The notes under the pieces are model-generated. The model searched no databases. It worked only from the letters and a program-made list of their open reading frames with translations, and was not told where the DNA came from. 64,000 bases of DNA from Cytophagales bacterium Alg240-R148 (GTDB lineage: Bacteria; Bacteroidota; Bacteroidia; Cytophagales; Cyclobacteriaceae). Location of the stretch: the NCBI GenBank assembly GCA_900537185.1, contig LS999828.1, positions 124,001 to 188,000 on the forward strand, in the 5' to 3' direction. The position numbers and the translations under genes were made by a program. Of the stretch, positions 52,071 through 61,335 are shown piece by piece. Position 1 is the first letter of the stretch. Every line of letters starts with the position of its first letter.

Positions 52071-55000
52071 TTAAAAAATTGCACTAACAGAAACGTTGCC
52101 AAAATGTACTACATTGGAGTTATTGGATTTACGACCGTTGTAGGTCATGATCACGTTGAGCCCTCGAATAAGCCTTTGTGTTAGGGAAACATTCCAAGTA
52201 TAGTTATTACCTGGTTGAAAAGCCTCTAGCATTTCGTAAGCAAGGGCTGTATTTGGGTTTTCATTGTATTGTATGTGCTTATAGCTAAAATTTGACAACA
52301 GGCTTCTGCTTTCTGATTTAGAAATTTGAAATTCTACTGTAGCTTCTTGAATGTTGCATTCTTGTTCATTTTCGCCAAGTTCATTTCCTTTTTTTTGTTT
52401 GTAACCATATTGAACGGAAGTTCTCCATTTGGTACCAGGCTGAAACGTTATACCAGGTCGGACACCCATTGCAAGAATATCAAAATTTCTGTTGGCAATA
52501 TAATCCGATCTATTTTCTTGCGCCGTTTGAAAAATGGCTACATCTACTCTTTGGTTTTGTTGTACTTTCCATCGCATTTTAACAAAACCATTAATTTTGG
52601 TCCTCGAATCAAAACCATTGGTTTGTAAAAACTTTTGGTCATAACGGTTAAAACCCAACTCTGAACCAAAGAGCGTTTTTCTTTTGAACAAAAATAAATT
52701 AGATCTAAAAATAGTCTTTTGGTTGATCAATTTGTCAGGGTCCATTTTGATTAAAAATGGAACCAATCTACTACCCAATTGTTCATCAGTTGTTTTAATA
52801 ATGGACCGCCACGAAACAACCAAATCTACATGGCTCATTGTTTTTTTCAATCCCGTACTGGAAGCCCACTCTTTGGGAGCCCTAATATTCACTCGGTAGT
52901 TAAAAGTATTTTCAAAAGCTTCTGCATAGGTATCGGTTGGGCTAAACACTTTCACATACTTTCTTTCGTCTGGTAACAATGCTTCAAAAAATTCTTCGAA
53001 ATCTTTTATGCCATCTTCGTTCAAATCGCGCCAAACATGTGTGCCTTGGCCAACTGGTACCTCAATAAAAACATACTCCCTTTTTAACTCCCTGCTGTTG
53101 CTAATTCCATACAACAGACTTTGTTTTAAATTTCTTTTGAGCAACTGTGCATTCCAAACCACCCTGCCATTAATGTAATTGCGGTTTTCATTTGTATTGG
53201 TTTCAAAGTTGTTACGGAAATTACCAACAAACTCAATTTGGTTGTGCGGGTTAAATTGATGTGCTAAATTGGTATAAATAAGGTCGTATTCTGTGAAATC
53301 TTCTAATTGACCTGAAACTGGAACTTTATCGGCTCTTCTTGCATACCGTATTTCACCAGCGGTTTTATTGTCTTCTGTCTTTTTAAACTTTATAAATGCC
53401 CCATACTCATCGAAATAGTTATTGGAAGCAAACAACTCTTGAGATAGATGGCTGAACTGCTGATTTTTATCCATTTTGTAATATACACCAGGCAGTAAAT
53501 TGCCTTTTCCTAATCCAAATTCAGCGTCCAACTTATTCCATGTGGCATGGTTCTGGTTGAAACTTGTAACATAATGCTCCCCGAAAAGCTTAAGCCGCGT
53601 TGGTCCAATGTTTTTATTCACTCCTAGGCTATGGTGGGTACCCTGGGTTCTGCTTTGGTTGTCTCTATGTTCGAATTCATATTGGAGGTATTCCCCTTTA
53701 TCTTCAAGTGTAAATCCAGCTTTTAAAATTTGGTCTGAATACCTATTGTTTCCTAAAGCATTCCAATTGCGATCGTATTCTATTGGCCGGTAGCGGTCAA
53801 TGGGACTGAAGTTCTCCCCTACCCACTCGATGCCGACATAAGGGGTTAGGTTATACTGGCCCAACACCTTTGTATTCAATAACTTTTCAACACGCATGTG
53901 AACGGCCACCCCTATATCATCTTCTGAATTTAAATTGGAATACAGGTTTTTATCGTCAGAAGATACTGCTAATTCTGAAGTCAGCACCCACCCTTTATCT
54001 TCTATCTTAAACTCTGCCGCTACCATTTGTTTTTTATTGGGAGCTGTTAGAAGACGGTAAGGAACGAAATCACCTTGGTGGACCCCATTAATAGGAGCAA
54101 CAAATTCATAAACCCGGCCCACCGGACTTGCTTGAATAAATTTATAATCCCCTTTATTTGCTCCAACCTGACTAAAGGCTACTCGAAAAAACGCACTGTC
54201 TGGACTGGTAGAGTGCTTGAAATAAAAGCCATCAGCAGAAGTGTACACTTTTTTATACAAAACCTCAGCGCTGTTGTAAGCAACACTATCATAGGCATCA
54301 GACCAAGCCAGTTGAAGGCTGTCTCCTGCATTCCGCAACACTTCAATCTCTTCTGTACTTAACTGTTGGTTGAGGGGTTTGTTTTTATTGTCCTTTTCAC
54401 TGTAAGCCCTAATACCAAATGAAAGTTTTTCCCCTTTAAAGCTTTGCTTTCCCACTAAAGTTGTTCTGGCATAGGCCTTTTCAGAATATTCGAAATCCAC
54501 TTTAATTCTTGAATACCTAGTAATGAGTATCTGGCTGTTAAAAGTTATTTCCCCAAAATCGTAATTGATGGTGTAATCTTTCTCAAAACCCCTTTGAAGC
54601 AAACGACCATCCAAAAACACTTTTTCTGAATTAATTAGTATTACAACAAATCGATTCCCATCCGGGCCAGGAACTTTGTACGGTCCGTTCACTCCATCTA
54701 TTGCAGCAACAGGCACCGAGGCAAACTTCCCTCTTGCGCCTGCAATGCCAAGAGAGGTTCCTCCCTTTTCTTTCTGAAACAAATTTAACTGTGCTCCTTC
54801 TACATTCTTGTAATACCTTAAAAAGTGGTTGTTTTTATTTTCAAAAACCAAATTACCCGCTGCTATGGAGAATTTTTCATTGTACAGTTCAATATAAATA
54901 TTATCAAAATCTTGTAGTTGTTGGGTATTGCCTTCTGGCTGAAATGGAACGTTCTGATCGGTCAAGTTGGCTCGTATATTAAGGCCTTCCGTTAGTTTTC

Positions 55001-55484
55001 CTTCGAGGTTGATGTTCATGGAAGAATTGACTGAAGCGCTGCTGTTGTTGCCTCCTGTAACTCCTCTCACAATGCTGCCACTTTTGTGAAGTTCTGGAGT
55101 ATCGAACAACGATTCTTCTGGAATAGGGTTGCCCCAATAATAGGGCATGGCTTCTTTATTAAAAGCAGTATCCATTGGTGCTTTCGTTGCGTACAAGCGT
55201 TTGGGCATTTGCCTCGACAAGTTTAGTTTTCGCCAACAAATAGTTATTTGCCCTTTGTTTTGTGGTAAAATCAACTGATTGGTAAGGGTGTCGAGTTCAA
55301 CCCCTAAAAGCAGCCCATTGGCATCTTTAACAACGATGGAGCCTGGCACTACATTGGATGCTACCGCCAGCTTATTCTGAGAAGGGGCAACATGAAAGCA
55401 TGAGTCAGAGACTATTTGCCCCAGCCCTTTGTGAACAACAAAAACTAGTAAAATTAAAAAAAGTATGGTCTGCTTCTTGCTCAC
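52071..55484 (-). CDS. Large predicted outer-membrane barrel protein of unknown function
   Basis: Secreted protein of 1137 residues with a signal peptide ending near residue 23 (GLGQIVS). The middle contains LDGRLLQRGFEKDYTINYDF and ITFNSQILITRYSRIKVDFEY, a recurring element in large Bacteroidetes surface proteins (SprA-like neighbourhood). The C-terminal two thirds consist of alternating strands with aromatic ends, and the protein ends in SVSAIF, like a barrel that ends in Phe. No transporter or enzyme motif is recognised. It is co-directional between two sensor kinase genes, 16 bases after the upstream one, so it may work with them in envelope sensing. Confidence 0.72.
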   Translation of the reverse strand: MSKKQTILFLILLVFVVHKGLGQIVSDSCFHVAPSQNKLAVASNVVPGSIVVKDANGLLLGVELDTLTNQLILPQNKGQITICWRKLNLSRQMPKRLYATKAPMDTAFNKEAMPYYWGNPIPEESLFDTPELHKSGSIVRGVTGGNNSSASVNSSMNINLEGKLTEGLNIRANLTDQNVPFQPEGNTQQLQDFDNIYIELYNEKFSIAAGNLVFENKNNHFLRYYKNVEGAQLNLFQKEKGGTSLGIAGARGKFASVPVAAIDGVNGPYKVPGPDGNRFVVILINSEKVFLDGRLLQRGFEKDYTINYDFGEITFNSQILITRYSRIKVDFEYSEKAYARTTLVGKQSFKGEKLSFGIRAYSEKDNKNKPLNQQLSTEEIEVLRNAGDSLQLAWSDAYDSVAYNSAEVLYKKVYTSADGFYFKHSTSPDSAFFRVAFSQVGANKGDYKFIQASPVGRVYEFVAPINGVHQGDFVPYRLLTAPNKKQMVAAEFKIEDKGWVLTSELAVSSDDKNLYSNLNSEDDIGVAVHMRVEKLLNTKVLGQYNLTPYVGIEWVGENFSPIDRYRPIEYDRNWNALGNNRYSDQILKAGFTLEDKGEYLQYEFEHRDNQSRTQGTHHSLGVNKNIGPTRLKLFGEHYVTSFNQNHATWNKLDAEFGLGKGNLLPGVYYKMDKNQQFSHLSQELFASNNYFDEYGAFIKFKKTEDNKTAGEIRYARRADKVPVSGQLEDFTEYDLIYTNLAHQFNPHNQIEFVGNFRNNFETNTNENRNYINGRVVWNAQLLKRNLKQSLLYGISNSRELKREYVFIEVPVGQGTHVWRDLNEDGIKDFEEFFEALLPDERKYVKVFSPTDTYAEAFENTFNYRVNIRAPKEWASSTGLKKTMSHVDLVVSWRSIIKTTDEQLGSRLVPFLIKMDPDKLINQKTIFRSNLFLFKRKTLFGSELGFNRYDQKFLQTNGFDSRTKINGFVKMRWKVQQNQRVDVAIFQTAQENRSDYIANRNFDILAMGVRPGITFQPGTKWRTSVQYGYKQKKGNELGENEQECNIQEATVEFQISKSESRSLLSNFSYKHIQYNENPNTALAYEMLEAFQPGNNYTWNVSLTQRLIRGLNVIMTYNGRKSNNSNVVHFGNVSVSAIF

Positions 55485-55500
55485 AAAATCATGCTAAGAT

Positions 55501-58500
55501 TTACTCATCGCAGGGCAATTCTATAAAGAATGTGGTTCCGATATCTAGTTCCGTCTCAAACCATATATTCCCTCCTGCACTTTCTACCCCGTGTTTGGCT
55601 ATGGCCAAACCAATTCCCGAACCCGATGACTTGGTACTAAAATTAGGAATAAATATCTTTCCGTGCAGTGCTTCTGGAATGCCCCTCCCATTATCTTTTA
55701 CTTCGACCCTAACCTTATTCCCTACTTTTTTCAAAATAACTTCTAACTCTAAAGGAACATTTGGTTTTCTGGCTTGCTCAGCGTTAATGATAATGTTCGA
55801 TACAATTCTCGACAACAACGATTCATCTCCTATTACATAAACAGGATCATTTTCTATTGTGTATTGCATTGCTCCATGTTCCACTTGCATGTGCAATTCG
55901 CATGCCTTCCTCACTATGCTGGCAATTTCAAATCGTTTGTTTACCGGAAGAGGCATTTTTGCGAAAGAACTAAAGGAAGTAGCGATATCGTTGAGAGATT
56001 CTATCTGAAAAAGCAAGGTATTGATAGGTTTTTGCAACCTATTTTCTAAGGATTCTTCATTTTTAATAGTCATTTGTAAATGTTGCAGCGTAAGCTTCAT
56101 GGGAGTTAAAGGGTTCTTTATCTCATGTGCTACCTGTTGGGCTATTTCACGCCATGCCGATTCTTTTTCGGACCTAGCGAGGGCCTCTTTGGACTCCTCT
56201 AACTTTCCAACCATTTTATTGTATTCACTTACCATCAATCCAATTTCGTCTTCTGACTCCCACATTATTGGTTCGTTTTTTTCCGAAAATGTAGTTCTAT
56301 TAAGTGCATTCGCCATGAATTTTAAAGGAAAAGTAATCCATTTGGATACAAAATACGAAATGGCCAAAAACACCAAGAAAATCACTACAAACATATTGAT
56401 GATGTAATTGATCACTTCAATGGCTCTTTCTCCTTGCGCTTCTTCCGATTCGAAATAAGGGACACCCAAAATACCGGTTAGGTTTCCAGTTTCAAACGAG
56501 CGGATGGATAAGTAGGTAGCAAAATACGCAGCATTTCCTATCTGCTCCTTGCTAACCACCTTGTTTTTTCCTTTTACCACAATGTTGTCATACACTTCAG
56601 GGTTAATGAGCTTGGATGACAAGCCTCTTGAAAAAATTTCTGGCTGACTAGACGCTATTAAACGCCCATCTGGGTTGTATAAATTGGCATCGGCATGGGT
56701 ATGCCTAGAAAGTTCTGATAGTCCTACCTTGAGTTTGGTTTCATTTTTATCACTCCAATATTCGTCTAATGTTATGTTTACATTTTCGCTGATGGCATTC
56801 GCCTTTTTAAAATATTCCATATTCACTTCTTCTTCAAAGGAGGAGGTGAGCAAACTAATGGTGGAAATACTCAACACGATGAGAGGAAGAAAAAAAGCAA
56901 TGTTCAAATAGAGTTGAATTCGTGCAGAATAATTTAAGTTTTTTCCTGAAATACCAAAATACAAAGCATAACACAAAGCCAAAAACACAATCATTATAAA
57001 GATCTGCAAGAAAATGGAGGAGAAGTTGGTTACTACATGAGACCATTTATACGTAGCAGAAGTAAGTATATACACTTTTTCATCTGCTCCTTTTAAAGCG
57101 AAATGAGTGAACCCATCTCGAACTACCCCAGCGCTATAAAGTTGTTCCTTATCCAATAGGGATAAGTCAAAGTTTTTCTCATAATTAAACTCCCCATGGG
57201 TATGCTGAAAAATTCCTCTGTTCAGAACGGTATAGCTAAATATCTCATCAGAAAGCGGTATTACATACCTTGAATCCATTAAAAGTTTGGGTAATACGTT
57301 CTCCGGTATAATCTTTTTTAATACCATGTCTATGGCCAAGTATCCCAGCATCAAGTGTCTGTTCTCAATTCTAATAACCTGCACATACCTTTTGGTTGGT
57401 TCGTTGCCAATGGCGTCTACAAAAAACAGATCGCTGTAGTCTGTTTTATACTTACTACCATTAAACGTATTAGGCGATTCATTCACAATCTTAAATTTCC
57501 CATCTCCATAAATAACGTCCCCTTTAGGGTTGTATACATTCACATGGATATCGTATTTATTAAAATATTCTGGAAGGTGGGTGCGGATTACCCGCTCTTC
57601 TATTTCGTCTTTTGATAGAAACGGATTGGACAATCTACTTTTAATAAACAGGTCTTCCTTTATGTCTTTCTTTACCCTATTCAGTAAAAACTCCCCCAGT
57701 ACATCGTTGTCGTATAAATGCTCTTGTGCAAACCTTGCTTTTTGTTTGATGGATCTAATTTCTTCGTTGTCCTTTATTGCCATCGCCCCAACAAAAGATA
57801 AAGTAAGGATACATGCCAAAATGTAAAAAATAGATGGATTGGCCATTTTACCTAAATGCAAAGGTATTTTAGTAAAAGTAAGCAGGGCATAGTACCCAAC
57901 AATGGACAAGGCAATTAAACCAATTCGGGGCGAGAAATGGAATTTTATTGCGATATAACAAACCCCTCCGGCCAATAAATTGTACCAAAGCATTCTAATT
58001 TTACCCTGATTCAATTTATACAGCAATTTGTACACAACATCTGAAAACAAAAAAAACAGCAGCCCTATCACTATTAAAATTACACTTCCCATAATTCTTC
58101 CTTCCGAAAAATTTATGGTTTTTGTAATGTCCAGGCTAATTTGTGAGTGGATGTATAAATTATTAAAACCTTCATAAAAGCCGTCCAGCAAAAAGTAGGA
58201 ACAAGTACTTAACAACACGCCAATTATCCATTTTATACTTTGTTTGGATTGCAAGGCCCAGTTGTAAAAACCAGAATAGTTGTAGTACCTAAAAAAGTAA
58301 ACCCCCAATATTAATATCAAGATGGCATTAATTAAAAAATCTCCTAAGGAAGGGTTATAAAATGAACTTGCATATAAATTTGGAGCGAAGTAAATGGATT
58401 CAATGTATTCTACAGGGAAATTGAAGTAGTTGGTAAAGAACCTTAATACAAAAAAGAACAAGGTGTAAACCAAGAAGTTTAGTTTAAAACCATGCCTGGT

Positions 58501-59187
58501 GTTTTCGGAAAATCGGACCAAATATAAAAAACGTATAAAGAATAAAACTGAACTCCAGAAGAGTACAAAGACCAACCAACCAAGTGCATTGTTTTGGAAT
58601 ACATAATTTTCATACACTTTAAACTTAAGCGCCGGATACTCTTTATAGGTAACAAGGTGGCCTTCGTCGTGTTCGCTGTCAAAAAATTCAATTTGAAGAT
58701 TTTCCAACCCTGATAAGCGTACCCCTGAAACCAAGTAGGCATTGGTTACCTCGTATTTTCTTATCAAGGGCAACAGCCCAATAAATTCATAGTGTTTGGC
58801 GTTTACCTTTACTTTTCTATGGAGCATTAAAAACTCACCTTCCCGAGTTTCATAAAACTTAAGGTTGTAATCTCCATTGATATTGCTGTACCTTGGAACA
58901 AAATCATTGTTGCTCCAGAATTTCAATACACCTCGCTCAAAAACGAACAAATAGTTTTCTTTGGAAGTAGTTAGAGAAGCAAGAGAGGAATCTGCCAAAT
59001 ACCTTTCCATATTGTCCATCTGCCTATCGATGGAAGACAAGCCAGTGGTAATGGATTGGGTTACTGGTAAATTGAGTTGTTCAATGGACAGCTCCTCTTC
59101 AGCAAACAACCCTATTAGGAAAGACAACACAGCAAAACCTGCTGCTATAAAAAAAAATATGGATCGTTTGTTTAATATAGTAAGCAC
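55501..59187 (-). CDS. NtrY-like membrane histidine kinase
   Basis: Sensor of 1228 residues, much longer than NtrY. The N-terminal half has one helix near 12-28, a loop, then about a dozen helices to about residue 470, a periplasmic loop, a helix near 750 and another sensor region to about 930. A helix and HAMP follow (about 930-1000). HisKA has VAHEIKNPLTPMKLTLQHLQ (His near 1021), and the HATPase domain has NIIINAEQA, VEVKDNGRGIP and GSGIGLAIAKHG. The His box with NPLTPM is the NtrY type, which regulates through NtrX-like regulators, but none is nearby. Expected role: sensing the envelope state. Confidence 0.85.
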   Translation of the reverse strand: MLTILNKRSIFFFIAAGFAVLSFLIGLFAEEELSIEQLNLPVTQSITTGLSSIDRQMDNMERYLADSSLASLTTSKENYLFVFERGVLKFWSNNDFVPRYSNINGDYNLKFYETREGEFLMLHRKVKVNAKHYEFIGLLPLIRKYEVTNAYLVSGVRLSGLENLQIEFFDSEHDEGHLVTYKEYPALKFKVYENYVFQNNALGWLVFVLFWSSVLFFIRFLYLVRFSENTRHGFKLNFLVYTLFFFVLRFFTNYFNFPVEYIESIYFAPNLYASSFYNPSLGDFLINAILILILGVYFFRYYNYSGFYNWALQSKQSIKWIIGVLLSTCSYFLLDGFYEGFNNLYIHSQISLDITKTINFSEGRIMGSVILIVIGLLFFLFSDVVYKLLYKLNQGKIRMLWYNLLAGGVCYIAIKFHFSPRIGLIALSIVGYYALLTFTKIPLHLGKMANPSIFYILACILTLSFVGAMAIKDNEEIRSIKQKARFAQEHLYDNDVLGEFLLNRVKKDIKEDLFIKSRLSNPFLSKDEIEERVIRTHLPEYFNKYDIHVNVYNPKGDVIYGDGKFKIVNESPNTFNGSKYKTDYSDLFFVDAIGNEPTKRYVQVIRIENRHLMLGYLAIDMVLKKIIPENVLPKLLMDSRYVIPLSDEIFSYTVLNRGIFQHTHGEFNYEKNFDLSLLDKEQLYSAGVVRDGFTHFALKGADEKVYILTSATYKWSHVVTNFSSIFLQIFIMIVFLALCYALYFGISGKNLNYSARIQLYLNIAFFLPLIVLSISTISLLTSSFEEEVNMEYFKKANAISENVNITLDEYWSDKNETKLKVGLSELSRHTHADANLYNPDGRLIASSQPEIFSRGLSSKLINPEVYDNIVVKGKNKVVSKEQIGNAAYFATYLSIRSFETGNLTGILGVPYFESEEAQGERAIEVINYIINMFVVIFLVFLAISYFVSKWITFPLKFMANALNRTTFSEKNEPIMWESEDEIGLMVSEYNKMVGKLEESKEALARSEKESAWREIAQQVAHEIKNPLTPMKLTLQHLQMTIKNEESLENRLQKPINTLLFQIESLNDIATSFSSFAKMPLPVNKRFEIASIVRKACELHMQVEHGAMQYTIENDPVYVIGDESLLSRIVSNIIINAEQARKPNVPLELEVILKKVGNKVRVEVKDNGRGIPEALHGKIFIPNFSTKSSGSGIGLAIAKHGVESAGGNIWFETELDIGTTFFIELPCDE

Positions 59188-59222
59188 ATCTAGGTTTTTA
59201 TTGAAATATAAACAATTTCCAC

Positions 59223-59612
59223 CTATTGCATATCGCTTATACGATTTTTATCGTATTTAACCCCTCCCAACCAATACAAAAACAGGACTCTTGAAAACCT
59301 AAAAATTGGCGGAATCAACACTACTACCACGCCTATAATTGTGGCCATGTAAATCCAAAAATCTTTAATTCCTAAGTTGAAGAAAGTCAATCCAATGACC
59401 AATGTAAGACCTGTATTGATGGCATAACTGATGTACATAGCACCAAAATAAAACCCTGGTTCTATTTCAAAATTCTGCCCACAGGAAGGGCAATTTTTAT
59501 GCATCTTTAAAAATTTACTAAGGTTGAAAAGCGAAGATTCAAATAACTCACCCTCTCTGCACCTTGGACACTTTTGCTTTAATAAACTCCCGAATAGTGG
59601 TTTTTCTTTCAT
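59223..59612 (-). CDS. DUF983 membrane zinc-ribbon protein
   Basis: Protein of 129 residues. A zinc-ribbon-like part has CPRC (Cys15, Cys18) and CPSC (Cys41, Cys44), followed by two or three membrane helices (about 55-75 and 80-105). DUF983 proteins are often found in oxidase clusters; biochemical role unknown. The start at 59612 overlaps the preceding gene by 65 bases in a different frame, and the first Cys pair lies inside that overlap, so a later start would break the ribbon. Last gene of the cluster. Confidence 0.82.
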   Translation of the reverse strand: MKEKPLFGSLLKQKCPRCREGELFESSLFNLSKFLKMHKNCPSCGQNFEIEPGFYFGAMYISYAINTGLTLVIGLTFFNLGIKDFWIYMATIIGVVVVLIPPIFRFSRVLFLYWLGGVKYDKNRISDMQ

Positions 59613-59841
59613 TTTCTTTGCTTTTCTTGTACCATAGGAAGGCTATGGTTGCAACGCTCACATAGGGCATGGCCAACAGGAATAAAATCCCCGCGTTGAG
59701 GGATTCACTCACACCAACTACTCCGTTGCTCACGTTATTTTCTAATGATGCCCGACACATAGCACATTGCGCTAAAGCCATGGAAACATTGGAAACAACC
59801 AAAATGACCACCAACCAACACGTTTTTATTACAGTTTTCAC
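59548..59841 (-). CDS. Small CxxC membrane protein of oxidase cluster
   Basis: Protein of 97 residues. A cleavable or anchoring N-terminal helix (5-24) is followed by QCAMCRA (Cys26 and Cys29, periplasmic) and another helix (48-69), with a basic cytoplasmic tail. Homologues are common beside aa3 oxidase assembly genes in Bacteroidetes, without assigned function; the CxxC may bind copper or heme-related thiols. Its last 21 codons overlap the start of the DUF983 gene in a different frame. It follows the DUF420-like gene by 12 bases. Confidence 0.75.
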   Translation of the reverse strand: MKTVIKTCWLVVILVVSNVSMALAQCAMCRASLENNVSNGVVGVSESLNAGILFLLAMPYVSVATIAFLWYKKSKENERKTTIREFIKAKVSKVQRG

Positions 59842-59853
59842 GATATGTTTTTG

Positions 59854-60372
59854 TTAAACATAGTAAGGGCTAATCATCCAATAAACAGCCACCCCAGATA
59901 TAGCAACATACAACCAAATAGGAAATGCCCATTTGGCCCATTTTTTATGCGCTGTATAATTGCCATAAAATCCTTTGACAAAGGTAAACAATACCAATGG
60001 AATAACTACAATAGACAACACAATGTGTGAAATCAAAATAAAATAATACACATATTGAATAGCGCCTTCGCCCCCAAAAGAAGTAGAAGCACTCGTGATG
60101 TGGTAGGTTATGTACAACAGTAAAAACAGCAAAGAGCATACCATGCACACAAACATAAGCTTGCGGTGTACATTCGTGTTTCCAGATTTAATAGCCACCA
60201 ATGCCCCTAGTAAAAGAATTGCTGTTATACCGTTTATGGTAGCATAAATGGGTGGTAAAAAGGACATATCGTAGCCCGGTATTTTTATCCCAAATAGTGC
60301 TGCAACCGCTAGTGGTATTCCTATTGAAAGGGCAATGATTAATTTTTTGGGTTCTTTTTTTTCTTCACTCAT
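59854..60372 (-). CDS. DUF420/CtaM-like membrane protein
   Basis: Inner-membrane protein of 172 residues with five predicted helices (about 11-27, 40-62, 71-91, 105-128, 148-168). It is a member of DUF420, the family of YozB/CtaM, which is needed for aa3-type oxidase assembly in Staphylococcus and Bacillus. Conserved His residues (NVHRK, SHIVLS, AHKKW) could hold a metal or heme. It overlaps the SCO-like gene by eight bases and lies in the oxidase assembly cluster. Function in this organism inferred from family and context. Confidence 0.8.
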   Translation of the reverse strand: MSEEKKEPKKLIIALSIGIPLAVAALFGIKIPGYDMSFLPPIYATINGITAILLLGALVAIKSGNTNVHRKLMFVCMVCSLLFLLLYITYHITSASTSFGGEGAIQYVYYFILISHIVLSIVVIPLVLFTFVKGFYGNYTAHKKWAKWAFPIWLYVAISGVAVYWMISPYYV

Positions 60373-60931
60373 TGTTCTGGTCTATTATGAGCATTTCTGC
60401 TACAAAATCGTTGACATGTTTTCTGTTTAATTTTTGGTAACTTCTAATTTGCCCTTTTGCATCAACCATAACAGCACCAAAAGGAGGGTTTAGAACAAGC
60501 TCACATTGAATGACCTCACTCAAACGCTGTGGTTCCACAGGTGTGGTTAAAAGGTAATCTTTAGTTTTTTTGAAAGGAAATAGTTGATTGAGGTTTATAA
60601 CAACAAAAGGTCGGTCAATTTTTTCCTTAAAAGTATGTAAGGTGATTTCTAGTTCGTCACTGATGGGTGCTTGAGGATTGATGAATATTAAAAAGTCCAC
60701 ATCGGATTGTACATCCAGTTCTAGCGTCTTGAGCAAGGATGTATTGTTAACTAAGTGTGGATATGAAAAATCCGAACAACTGCCAACATCCGGGTTGTCT
60801 TCCTGTGTGTTGTTTAAAAAGTAAACGGGAACATCGTACCGATGGTCACCAAATATTTTTATAAAAGTTGTAATGGCTATTGGTATTGCAAATACCAAAG
60901 CCAAAACGATGAATTTAATAGTTTTGTTCAT
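60365..60931 (-). CDS. SCO-like protein lacking copper ligands
   Basis: Protein of 188 residues with an N-terminal membrane anchor (5-24) and a thioredoxin-like periplasmic domain. The order (anchor, strand, short DVPVYF segment, active-site strand, C-terminal VMVDAKGQIRSY strand) matches SCO/SenC proteins that deliver copper to cytochrome oxidase subunit II. But where SCO has CxxxC the sequence reads FINPQAPISDE (about 83-93), and the His usually before the last strand is missing (PPFGAVMVD). Only Cys52 and Cys143 remain. It lies between an oxidase subunit IV gene and the DUF420 gene, as SCO does in relatives, but it is separated from the former by a terminator. A non-copper role or another carrier is likely. 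Confidence 0.72.
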   Translation of the reverse strand: MNKTIKFIVLALVFAIPIAITTFIKIFGDHRYDVPVYFLNNTQEDNPDVGSCSDFSYPHLVNNTSLLKTLELDVQSDVDFLIFINPQAPISDELEITLHTFKEKIDRPFVVINLNQLFPFKKTKDYLLTTPVEPQRLSEVIQCELVLNPPFGAVMVDAKGQIRSYQKLNRKHVNDFVAEMLIIDQNNE

Positions 60932-60941
60932 ATTAGGACAT

Positions 60942-60964
60942 AAAAAAAGGGCTGAAACAGCCCT
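60942..60964 (-). terminator. Terminator inside the oxidase cluster
   Basis: On the minus strand AGGGCTG and CAGCCCT form a seven-pair stem with a TTT loop (60948-60964) followed by seven T (60948-60942). It lies 20 bases after the subunit IV gene and 11 bases before the SCO-like start, so downstream genes need read-through or their own promoter. Confidence 0.8.
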
Positions 60965-60983
60965 ATATTTTTATAAATGTCGG

Positions 60984-61310
60984 TTAAAATCCAATATCAA
61001 AGATATAGGACCCTTCTTTTAAAAGTACTACTAACAACCAAACTAAAAACACCATTGGCAGTATTATAGCATACACCAAACTTTTCTTTTCATGCCCTAA
61101 GTGCATAAACTCTGATACAATAAAGAATGCTTTAACAATTGTTAAAAATATGAATATGGAAGTTCGTAAAAATCCAGCATCCATTGTAAATGCAAAAACA
61201 AATTCTATCGCTGTAATAATTGCTAAGTAGAGCGCTACTTTCCAAATCCCGCGGATTTTCTCTTTATTCGCAGGTTTTATTTCTATGTTTGAGGTTTCTT
61301 CTGAAGCCAT
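60984..61310 (-). CDS. Cytochrome oxidase subunit IV-family protein
   Basis: Membrane protein of 108 residues with three helices (about 25-45, 50-70, 75-98), the pattern of prokaryotic subunit IV (CyoD/CtaF type). HLGHEKKSLVYAIILPMVF near 71-89 is typical of the Bacteroidetes form. It assists assembly of the heme-copper oxidase. It follows the subunit III gene by 25 bases and is followed by an intrinsic terminator. N-terminal 17 residues are acidic and cytoplasmic. Confidence 0.85.
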   Translation of the reverse strand: MASEETSNIEIKPANKEKIRGIWKVALYLAIITAIEFVFAFTMDAGFLRTSIFIFLTIVKAFFIVSEFMHLGHEKKSLVYAIILPMVFLVWLLVVLLKEGSYIFDIGF

Positions 61311-61335
61311 TATATCTATATCTTTAAATCTGAAG

